Source: an uncultured Selenomonadales bacterium (GTDB taxonomy: Bacteria; Bacillota; Negativicutes; Selenomonadales; Selenomonadaceae). Taken from it: a stretch of DNA of 6,463 nucleotides. Shown here one piece after another: positions 1-5,383 of this stretch. The first letter of the stretch is position 1; each line of letters starts with the position of its first letter. The stretch is from assembly GCA_937877565.1 (NCBI GenBank), contig CALFJB010000036.1, forward strand, positions 1 through 6,463, given 5' to 3'. Position numbers and translations under genes: made by a program. Below the pieces are notes generated by a model. That model saw nothing but the letters and a program-made list of their open reading frames with translations, was not told where the DNA came from and did not search any database.

Positions 1-54
1 CAATACATTGAAAATCACAAAGATGAGGATAATTTTAAGTTATCAGAAGAATAA
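1..54 (+). CDS. C-terminal end of an unidentified upstream gene (partial)
   Basis: Frame 1 is open from the window edge and ends in TAA at 52-54. It encodes 17 residues, QYIENHKDEDNFKLSEE, a hydrophilic, acidic tail of the kind common at real protein C-termini. The other two + frames look less protein-like: one hits TGA almost at once and the other runs into the hairpin array. The product cannot be identified from so little. Its position just before an export operon makes an operon member (precursor peptide, outer-membrane channel or modification enzyme) possible, but that is only a guess. The hairpin array directly after the stop would then lie between this gene and the exporter genes. Confidence 0.4.
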   Translation, partial: QYIENHKDEDNFKLSEE

Positions 55-145
55 CTTTAGCTGGCTTCAGCCTGAGGCTTTTAGTCGGCTTTAGCCGAAA
101 CGCGACTTTCAGTCGCAATAGAACCCTCCGTCTTTAGACGGTGGT
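55..145. repeat. Array of short hairpins with a CTTTAG-like centre
   Basis: Several small inverted repeats follow one another with almost no spacing: GGCTTCAGCC at 63-72, TCGGCTTTAGCCGA at 85-98, GCGACTTTCAGTCGC at 102-116 and CCGTCTTTAGACGG at 128-141. A weaker AGCC-TGA-GGCT overlaps the first at 69-79. The centres are near-identical (CTTTAG, CTTTCAG, CTTCAG), while the arms differ and each remains self-complementary. Further CTTTAG, CTTTTAG and GTTTAG words sit between and beside them (55-60, 78-84, 147-152). There is no T-run after the last hairpin, so it is not a canonical terminator. It could be a REP/BIME-like interspersed element or an RNA processing or stabilising element between two operon genes. 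Confidence 0.7.
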
Positions 146-185
146 CGTTTAGTTTTGTCGTAACAACAACAATGACATACTTATC

Positions 186-190
186 AGGAG
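186..190 (+). promoter_or_regulatory. Ribosome binding site of the RND-type adaptor gene
   Basis: AGGAG lies six bases before the ATG at 197 and supports that start. I see no convincing -35/-10 pair between the hairpin array and this site. The best AT-rich candidate near 178-183 would place the transcript start on top of the ribosome binding site. The operon promoter is therefore probably upstream of the window or hidden in the repeat. Confidence 0.75.
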
Positions 191-196
191 AAAATT

Positions 197-1447
197 ATGA
201 AGCGATACTTTTATTTTGTATTAACATTGATGTTTGCATTGATAATAGGACTAATTTCTTATGGTGCTTATTTGAATCATCGAGATGAAGCACAAATAAG
301 CGAGAGAATGGCAGAACGTACCATTCCACTGCAAGGCGCAAAGGCGAAAATTAGGAATATTTATTCAAAAGTATTCCTAGATACAATGAATCTTTATTCA
401 GAGGAAAAGACGGACGCTGTAGCTCTCATTGATGGAAGAATCACTTCTGTAGATGTTCAAAAAAATGACAATGTAAAGATTGGTCAGACGCTCTTTGTGA
501 TTACAAATGAATCATATCCGATAAAAATTCGCCAAGCGGATATTGACATTCTCAAAGCTGAAAGTGAAATACTAAAAGCCGAGAATGAGGTAATGAAAGC
601 TGAGACATTGTTAAGTACTGCCAATAATGATCTCAATCGATATACTCGTTTGCGTGATCGTGATGCTGTAAGTGTCGAGAAATATGAACAGATTGAGACT
701 GCATATAGAGAAGCTCAGGTCAATCTAAAAAATTTGAGAGTACAAAAAGAACAAATGATAGCACAAAAAGAATCTTTAATGGCACAGAAGGAACAACTGT
801 TGATAGAGAGTTCATACAGTCAGGTTGTTGCACCGATAGACGGGGAGATATTGATTATTTACAGGCAAATTGGCTCCTACGTTACTGCCGGAACTTCATT
901 AGCACTAATCGGCAACTTTCACAACTTGTATTTTGAGATGTCAGCAGAAGATAAACTTGTCAGAATGCTGTCTTCAAGCAAAGAGGTAAATCTAAATTTC
1001 AAGCAGAGAGAACTGCAAAAGATTTACGGAACAGAATATGAACCTGGTAATAAAGGGCATCAACAGGTATTCAATGCTGAGATCGTTGACATTCTACCTT
1101 CTCTTGACCAACCAGCTGCAATTCGTAAAATACTTTGGCGTGTTGACAACAGCTCAGGTCTCTTAGAACCACAAACATACAGCGATGTGACTTGTGAATC
1201 AATTATGTCGCATAAGTGTTTGACTGTCCCGTTGAATGCGATGAAAGATCAGTCACATTCGTCAGTATTTGTATTCATGTCGGATGGCACAATCAAAGAG
1301 AAATATATAACCGCTGGAGCAGATGACGGAAAATATATAGAGATTCTGGATGGCTTGCAGGAAGGTGATATAGTGGTGACTTCATCTGTTGGAGGATTAA
1401 CCGACGGAATGAAGGTAACTTTGACTCTCGAAGAAGGTGAAGACTAA
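197..1447 (+). CDS. RND/HlyD-type periplasmic adaptor (membrane fusion) protein
   Basis: This 416-residue protein is built like a membrane fusion protein that links an inner-membrane transporter to an outer-membrane channel. It has one N-terminal membrane segment (about residues 4-25) with no lipobox cysteine. The first half of a lipoyl/biotinyl-like domain follows (about 72-103, with DGRITSVDVQKNDNVKIGQ). Next is a long coiled-coil hairpin (about 108-205) whose return strand has two clean heptads, QMIAQKE and SLMAQKE. The second lipoyl half is at about 207-245 (VVAPIDGEILIIYRQIGSYV), followed by beta-barrel and membrane-proximal domains. The segment YTRLRDRDAVSVEKYEQIETAY-like (149-170) is typical of RND adaptors. 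The stop overlaps the next start by one base (TAATG), so the two are probably translationally coupled. It is distinct from the NHLM-type adaptor that follows. Family assignment is firm; cargo is inferred from the neighbours. Confidence 0.88.
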   Translation: MKRYFYFVLTLMFALIIGLISYGAYLNHRDEAQISERMAERTIPLQGAKAKIRNIYSKVFLDTMNLYSEEKTDAVALIDGRITSVDVQKNDNVKIGQTLFVITNESYPIKIRQADIDILKAESEILKAENEVMKAETLLSTANNDLNRYTRLRDRDAVSVEKYEQIETAYREAQVNLKNLRVQKEQMIAQKESLMAQKEQLLIESSYSQVVAPIDGEILIIYRQIGSYVTAGTSLALIGNFHNLYFEMSAEDKLVRMLSSSKEVNLNFKQRELQKIYGTEYEPGNKGHQQVFNAEIVDILPSLDQPAAIRKILWRVDNSSGLLEPQTYSDVTCESIMSHKCLTVPLNAMKDQSHSSVFVFMSDGTIKEKYITAGADDGKYIEILDGLQEGDIVVTSSVGGLTDGMKVTLTLEEGED

Positions 1448-2403
1448 TGGAAAGTAATCGACTTTTCAGCAAAGAAGCACTAGACAAACTCAGATCACCT
1501 GAAAGATTGGATAATATGCTTTCAGTTACAACACCAATAAGCTGGATGCTTTTGGCTGCTGTTCTTATATTTATCTTCTCTATCTTGCTCTGGTCGATAT
1601 TTGGAGCATTTACTGTCAAGGCTGATGGAATGGGATTAATTATGGATTCAGCCGGCATTGTTAATGTCTCTCACATAGCAAGCGGTAAAATTACAGATAT
1701 ATACGTTTCAACCGGTGATATCGTTAAAAGAGGTGACAAAATTGCTCATATGAGTCAGGCGGAAAGATCGGCAGATACAAGAATGGCACAGCATGGAATG
1801 GGACTTGCAACAAATGACCGTGACGCTATGGGCAAAGTTTATGAATATGACACAAAGAGGTATCAACAGAACGTCATGGAAGATGTTTACAGCGATTATG
1901 ACGGAATAGTTGATGAAATTATGGTTGAGCGAGGTTCAATGATCGCAAGTGGTACGCCAATTTGTACAATTCGACTTACTCAGAATAGAGATGAATTGAC
2001 GGGATTATTTTATATACCTGTTGAAAAAGGTAAACGAGTTGAAGCAGGAATGACTGTGCAATTAGTGCCTAATGGCGTTGATGTTTCAGAATCAGGCAGT
2101 TTAATAGGTGTTGTGCGTTCAATTTCACAATATCCAATTTCAGCTCAAGGTGCTCAACAAAATCTTGGAAATGCACAATTAGCTCAATGGTTCATAGAGC
2201 AACAAAAAAGCTCTCTGATGGAGATTCGATTTGACCTCGTAAAAAATGAAGGCGACGATTCTGGATATTTGTGGACATCATCAGTTGGTGAACATAAAGC
2301 AATTACGGCAGGAAGTTTCTGCACGGGTTCGGTGATAATCGAACGTAGACCGCCTATAGAGAAGGTTTTTTATAAATTGAGTCAGTGGCTCAGGAGCAGA
2401 TAG
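1447..2403 (+). CDS. NHLM bacteriocin system secretion protein (HlyD family)
   Basis: A 318-residue inner-membrane-anchored adaptor for a leader-peptide-dependent RiPP exporter. The N-terminus reads LFSKEALDKLRSPERLDNML, then a membrane segment at about 32-53. This resembles the NHLM-type HlyD proteins that accompany NHLP exporters. Lipoyl-like halves are at about 68-103 (IASGKITDIYVSTGDIVKRG) and 147-175 (SDYDGIVDEIMVERGSMIASG). A beta-barrel follows to about 300, and the protein ends in the HlyD-like VIIERRPPIEKVFYKLSQWL. The segment between the two lipoyl halves is only about 43 residues, so any coiled-coil hairpin is very short. AGGTGA at 1435-1440 is a plausible ribosome binding site, six bases before the ATG. 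The start overlaps the previous stop, and the next gene begins one base after this stop. Family is recognised from memory of its pattern, not from a search. Confidence 0.85.
   Translation: MESNRLFSKEALDKLRSPERLDNMLSVTTPISWMLLAAVLIFIFSILLWSIFGAFTVKADGMGLIMDSAGIVNVSHIASGKITDIYVSTGDIVKRGDKIAHMSQAERSADTRMAQHGMGLATNDRDAMGKVYEYDTKRYQQNVMEDVYSDYDGIVDEIMVERGSMIASGTPICTIRLTQNRDELTGLFYIPVEKGKRVEAGMTVQLVPNGVDVSESGSLIGVVRSISQYPISAQGAQQNLGNAQLAQWFIEQQKSSLMEIRFDLVKNEGDDSGYLWTSSVGEHKAITAGSFCTGSVIIERRPPIEKVFYKLSQWLRSR
2392..2396 (+). promoter_or_regulatory. Ribosome binding site of the exporter gene
   Basis: AGGAG inside the last codons of the NHLM-type adaptor gene lies eight bases before the ATG at 2405. 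It fixes this start, which gives the expected distance of about 30 residues to the C39 cysteine. Confidence 0.7.
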
Positions 2404-2404
2404 G

Positions 2405-4366
2405 ATGATAGAAAAATTACAAAACTTCATTAGAAAAATATTTTCGTCAGAAGGCAAAAAAGTTTCTGTTCCTACGGTTTTGCAAATTGAAGCAACAGAG
2501 TGTGGAGCAGCCTCACTGGCAATGATACTTGCTTACTATAAAATGTGGATTCCACTTGAAAAATTGCGTCAAGAATGTGGAGTCAATCGTGATGGTAGCA
2601 AGGCAAGCAATGTGATAAAAGCCGCCAGGAATCGTAATTGTGAAGCAAAAGGCTACAGAATAATGGCGGATTCATTAAAGAACAAAGAATATCCACTCAT
2701 TATACACTGGGAATTTAACCATTTTGTTGTACTTGAAGGCATTAAAGACGGTATCGCTTATTTGAATGATCCTGCTATTGGTAAGCGCAAAATTCCTTGG
2801 GAAGATTTTAAAACCTCTTACACTGGCATTGCGCTTGACATCAAGCCTGGAAAAGATTTTAAACCCGAAGGTCAACAATACAATATTTTCAAAACTGTAG
2901 CTAAAAAATTGCTCAACGATAAGGCAGCAATGATATTTGCCATATTGATTGGCTTTGGAATGATTTTTCCGGGTCTCGTGTCACCGGTTTTCAATCAGAT
3001 TTTTATAGATGAGATTTTAACAGGTAAGCACCAAGATTGGATGTTTAACTTCTGCCTTGCAATGGTATGCACGATTCTGCTCATAGGTGTAATGACGGGA
3101 TTACGAGCATATATTCTCACTCGATGGCAAAGAAAACTGACATTAGCTGATTCTTCAAGTTTCTTTTGGCACATACTAAGGTTACCGATGCAGTTTTTTC
3201 ACCAAAGATATGCAGCAGAAATAGCATCAAGGGTTGAATTCAATGAGTCTATTGCAAATGTTCTTTCCAATTCAGTCGCAACGGCTTTGCTCGATATTCT
3301 TACGGCACTTTTTTATTTACTCTTGCTGTTTCAATACAGTGTAACTCTCACCATCATTGGTGTCAGTTTCAGTATGATAGAAATATTTGTGCTTTTCCTA
3401 TTGCGTCGAAAAATGACTGATATGAATATGCGTGTCCAACAAGACGCAGGTAAAGAGTATGGAACTCTCGTTAATGGCATTATGATGATTGAATCGGTCA
3501 AGGCAAATGGAACAGAATCAGATTTATTTTCCAAATGGTCGGGCTATCATTCAAAAGTGTTAATTGCCTCACAAGAAATACAAAATTGGTCACTCACATC
3601 AACGGTTTTGCCTGTATTTTTGACTTCATTCAATACGGCATTGATTTTAACAGTTGGCGGCTTTTCAATAATGGAAGGTGTAATGACCGCAGGTATTTTC
3701 ATAGCGTTTCAAAATTTGATGAAAAACTTTCAAGCACCTATTGATAAACTAGTAGAACTTGGAAATACGTTACAAACTACTGAAATGCAAATGCGAAGGC
3801 TAGACGATGTACGTTGCTATCCTATTGATAAGTTGAATTATCCTGACGAAACACAGAAAATAGAATTTACAGGAACTAGGCTTTCAGGCAGGATAGAGTT
3901 AAAAAATGTCAATTTTGGATATAGTCCGCTTGAGCCGCCACTTTTAGAGAATTTTGATTTAACGGTTGAACCGGGTCGCTGGGTAGCGATTGTAGGATTT
4001 AGCGGCAGTGGAAAATCAACTCTTTCAAAAATTATCACGGGATTATATGAAGAATGGTCAGGTGAAGTTCTCTTTGATGGAGTAAATCGAAAGAATATTC
4101 CACGCTACGTTATTATCAATTCGCTCTCATCGGTTGACCAAGATATTTTTCAAATTAGTGGAACGATTAGGGAAAATATTTCGCTTTTTGATACATCATT
4201 ACGCAAATCTGACATCATTCAAGCAGCACAGGACGCTTGCATACACGATGATATTTTAAAACTCGATGGTGGATATGAATTTATGGTGTCCGAGGGTGGC
4301 TTAAATTTTAGCGGCGGTCAACGACAAAGATTAGAAATTGCCCGTGCGCTTGCTTGTAATCCGTAA
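2405..4366 (+). CDS. NHLP-type C39 peptidase/ABC exporter, truncated before Walker B
   Basis: A 653-residue exporter that would cleave the leader of a RiPP precursor and pump out the core peptide. The C39 cysteine peptidase domain (about 20-150) has its catalytic Cys33 in LQIEATECGAASLAMILAYY, His106 in HWEFNHFVVL and Asp122 in NDP. A permease domain with about six membrane segments spans roughly 172-440. The ATPase domain starts near 495 with Walker A GFSGSGKST (531-539), Q-loop Gln579 and the signature FSGGQRQRLEIARAL (635-649). The protein then ends at CNP because of an in-frame TAA at 4364-4366. Walker B, D-loop and H-loop are missing, so it is some 50-60 residues shorter than I expect for this family and should not hydrolyse ATP on its own. 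What follows in the same frame belongs to another ABC family. Domain identities are clear. Loss of function is inferred, and an assembly or base error at the junction is possible. Confidence 0.9.
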   Translation: MIEKLQNFIRKIFSSEGKKVSVPTVLQIEATECGAASLAMILAYYKMWIPLEKLRQECGVNRDGSKASNVIKAARNRNCEAKGYRIMADSLKNKEYPLIIHWEFNHFVVLEGIKDGIAYLNDPAIGKRKIPWEDFKTSYTGIALDIKPGKDFKPEGQQYNIFKTVAKKLLNDKAAMIFAILIGFGMIFPGLVSPVFNQIFIDEILTGKHQDWMFNFCLAMVCTILLIGVMTGLRAYILTRWQRKLTLADSSSFFWHILRLPMQFFHQRYAAEIASRVEFNESIANVLSNSVATALLDILTALFYLLLLFQYSVTLTIIGVSFSMIEIFVLFLLRRKMTDMNMRVQQDAGKEYGTLVNGIMMIESVKANGTESDLFSKWSGYHSKVLIASQEIQNWSLTSTVLPVFLTSFNTALILTVGGFSIMEGVMTAGIFIAFQNLMKNFQAPIDKLVELGNTLQTTEMQMRRLDDVRCYPIDKLNYPDETQKIEFTGTRLSGRIELKNVNFGYSPLEPPLLENFDLTVEPGRWVAIVGFSGSGKSTLSKIITGLYEEWSGEVLFDGVNRKNIPRYVIINSLSSVDQDIFQISGTIRENISLFDTSLRKSDIIQAAQDACIHDDILKLDGGYEFMVSEGGLNFSGGQRQRLEIARALACNP

Positions 4367-4372
4367 ATTTTA

Positions 4373-4825
4373 GTGCTTGATGAGGCAACAAGTGCGCTTG
4401 ACGTTTCAGTGCAGGATACCATTATCAAATTGCTTGTCAAACTTCAGCGCGAAAAGGGTATAACTTATATTTTCATTTGCCACGATATGGCACTGGTGAG
4501 TATGTTCAGTCATCGTATAGCCGTGATGTATTTGGGCAATATGATGGAAAAACTGGACGGTGATAAATTGATAGAAGCACATCATCCATATACAAGAGCT
4601 TTATTAAAGGCAATTTTCTCAACGGATCAAGAGAAAAATCAATACATTGAAATTTTACCCGGAGATATTCCAAGTCCGCTTGATATGCCGACAGGTTGTC
4701 CGTTTCAAAATCGCTGTCAATATTGTCAGAGACTTTGCCAACAGCAAAAACCTGAATTTAGAGAAATTGTAGATAATCATTTTGTAGCCTGCCATTATCC
4801 GTTAAACGATAAAATATCTGCATAG
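4373..4825 (+). pseudogene. C-terminal fragment of an Opp/Dpp-type peptide importer ATPase
   Basis: Homology begins right after the exporter's TAA, with ILVLDEATSALD (from 4367), in the same reading frame. The fragment carries Walker B (LVLDEAT), the D-loop (SALD) and an H-loop histidine in FICHDMALV. It then has the C-terminal extension seen only in oligopeptide/dipeptide/nickel importer ATPases: HPYTRALL, GDIPSPLDMPTGCPFQNRC and a closing VACH. From the GTG at 4373, cysteines 109, 115, 122 and 140 match the usual cysteine pattern of that extension; Cys118 is extra. Walker A, Q-loop and signature of an Opp ATPase are absent. The GTG has no recognisable ribosome binding site, so independent translation is doubtful. 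Readthrough of the TAA would give an 806-residue hybrid. I read it as a gene remnant fused to the exporter by recombination or by a wrong assembly join. Confidence 0.85.
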
Positions 4826-4925
4826 GTAGAAGATTAAATGTGAAAATTGAATGAAAATGTGTCCGAAATGAACACATCGATAATGATTTTAATTATCAGC
4901 GTGCCGTCAAGCCAATCTTTATGGA
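4826..4925. other. Gene-free spacer after the ATPase fragment
   Basis: No open frame with a start and ribosome binding site is visible. Two weak inverted repeats occur: TGTGT/ACACA (4858-4862 and 4872-4876) and GATAAT/ATTATC (4879-4884 and 4892-4897). Neither has a GC-rich stem followed by a T-run, so neither is called a terminator. Confidence 0.5.
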
Positions 4926-4989
4926 GCAACGGCAAAAAAGAGACATCGCTTACTGCCGGAATGTTGTAAGTTCGTCTCTTTTTTGTTGC
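4926..4989. terminator. Bidirectional intrinsic terminator hairpin
   Basis: A long inverted repeat separates the convergent export operon and initiator gene. The main stem is the perfect 11-bp AAAAAAGAGAC (4934-4944) with GTCTCTTTTTT (4974-4984). It extends outward by GCAAC/GTTGC (4926-4930 and 4985-4989) across a three-base bulge, and inward by CTTAC/GTAAG (4949-4953 and 4966-4970). The A-run on one side and T-run on the other allow termination in both directions, which suits its position. The stem contains only a few GC pairs, so strength is uncertain. Confidence 0.75.
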
Positions 4990-5034
4990 TGTGCATTTTT
5001 CTTCGTCTTGAGACTCGAAAAATGCTACGCAACA
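4984..5034. repeat. Long interrupted inverted repeat next to the terminator
   Basis: A perfect 9-bp pair GCATTTTTC (4993-5001) and GAAAAATGC (5017-5025) encloses an inner GTCT/AGAC pair (5005-5008 and 5011-5014). It is extended outward by TGTTGC (4984-4989) with GCAACA (5029-5034) across a symmetric three-base internal loop. The outer left arm is shared with the preceding terminator, so the two full-length structures exclude each other. It may be a second terminator or a structural element of the plasmid replication region. Confidence 0.65.
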
Positions 5035-5077
5035 GAATTGGAAAAGAATCCGGTAGGGGGAGGGTTCCTCATCTTGT

Positions 5078-5093
5078 ATACAGTATACTGTAT
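5078..5093. promoter_or_regulatory. 16-bp perfect palindrome, possible operator
   Basis: ATACAGTATACTGTAT is perfectly self-complementary with no spacer, as expected for a site bound by a dimeric regulator. It lies in a gene-free stretch between a purine-rich run (about 5054-5064) and a pyrimidine-rich run (5094-5123), and no gene start lies beside it. It carries ACAG-TATA-CTGT, the reverse order of the CTGT...ACAG arrangement of the E. coli LexA box, so it is not that site. The binding protein is unknown. Confidence 0.5.
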
Positions 5094-5129
5094 TCTTCCC
5101 TTCTCATTTTTTTCCATTCCCCTAGGACT

Positions 5130-5177
5130 AGGAGGCAGCGGCTGAGCGGCTAGCTGCGAAGCCGCCTGCCGTCTCCT
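5130..5177. repeat. GC-rich bulged hairpin
   Basis: A GC-rich island in AT-rich DNA. AGGAG (5130-5134), GCAG (5135-5138) and CGGCT (5139-5143) pair in order with CTCCT (5173-5177), CTGC (5166-5169) and AGCCG (5160-5164). The bulges are all on the right arm. A second GCGGCT (5146-5151) can pair instead with AGCCGC (5160-5165), closing an eight-base loop, so two foldings are possible. Just upstream, CCTAG-GA-CTAGG (5121-5132) is another small inverted repeat. Such elements occur in plasmid origins, single-strand initiation sites and transfer origins; no feature decides among these. Confidence 0.6.
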
Positions 5178-5181
5178 CTAC

Positions 5182-5205
5182 GATACTTATAGTACCTATA
5201 GTATC
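5182..5205. repeat. AT-rich inverted repeat
   Basis: GATAC and TATAG (5182-5186, 5188-5192) pair with CTATA and GTATC (5196-5200, 5201-5205). There is one bulged T at 5187 and a three-base centre, TAC. It could be an operator or part of an origin. Between it and the iterons (5206-5278) I see only AT-rich sequence with a run of seven T at about 5261-5267. Confidence 0.55.
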
Positions 5206-5278
5206 TAACCACTTCTGGGCAAAGTACAATTTTCCGCGTAATAACAGTTCTAAAGACACTTTTTTTAAGCCGAATGAA

Positions 5279-5344
5279 TCACGATATTGGCACGGCACAA
5301 TCACAATATTGGCACGGCAAAATCACGATATTGGCACGGCACGC
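5279..5344. repeat. Three tandem 22-bp iterons, probable replication origin
   Basis: Three head-to-tail copies begin at 5279, 5301 and 5323 with an exact 22-bp period. The core ATATTGGCACGGCA is invariant after TCACG or TCACA; only position 5 and the last three bases vary. A period near two helical turns is typical of iterons bound by plasmid initiator proteins. The third copy runs into an inverted half-site: TTGGC at 5331-5335 pairs with GCCAA at 5343-5347. A mixture of direct and inverted copies is common where an initiator both starts replication and represses its own gene. Here the array lies just beyond the 3' end of the initiator gene rather than before its start. Confidence 0.8.
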
Positions 5345-5352
5345 CAAATCAA

Positions 5353-5383
5353 CATTCTCAATAAGGCAGTATTCATTCTCAAT
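5353..5383. repeat. Pair of 10-bp direct repeats at the end of the initiator gene
   Basis: CATTCTCAAT occurs at 5353-5362 and again at 5374-5383. The period is 21 bp, close to that of the adjacent iterons, and the second copy covers the stop codon of the initiator gene. It may be a small tandem duplication or additional weak origin sites. Confidence 0.45.

Noticed and set aside
2675..2878. Antisense open frames inside the export genes (also 1293-1658, 3331-3534, 3838-4038 on the - strand and 3535-3744 on the + strand)
   Set aside because: They are shadows of clearly homologous coding sequence in other frames, with no ribosome binding sites or recognisable domains.
4364..4366. Ordinary end of one ABC gene followed by a complete second gene
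   Set aside because: The first product lacks Walker B and H-loop, and the second lacks Walker A, Q-loop and signature. Both are partial, so this is a fused or broken locus, not two intact genes.
4640..4652. 13-base match to the first 13 bases of the window (CAATACATTGAAA), in the same codon phase
   Set aside because: The match ends abruptly and the surrounding protein sequences are unrelated. In AT-rich DNA this is probably chance rather than a duplication or contig overlap.
5078..5093. LexA (SOS) box
   Set aside because: The half-sites are in the opposite order and too close together compared with CTGT-N8-ACAG.
4921..5145. 74-residue open frame on the + strand
   Set aside because: It lies across the terminator and second hairpin, begins without a ribosome binding site and encodes a low-complexity Cys/Phe-rich sequence. 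The inverted repeats explain the region better.
5279..5344. CRISPR array
   Set aside because: The 22-bp units are contiguous with no unique spacers, and there are no cas genes; iterons fit.
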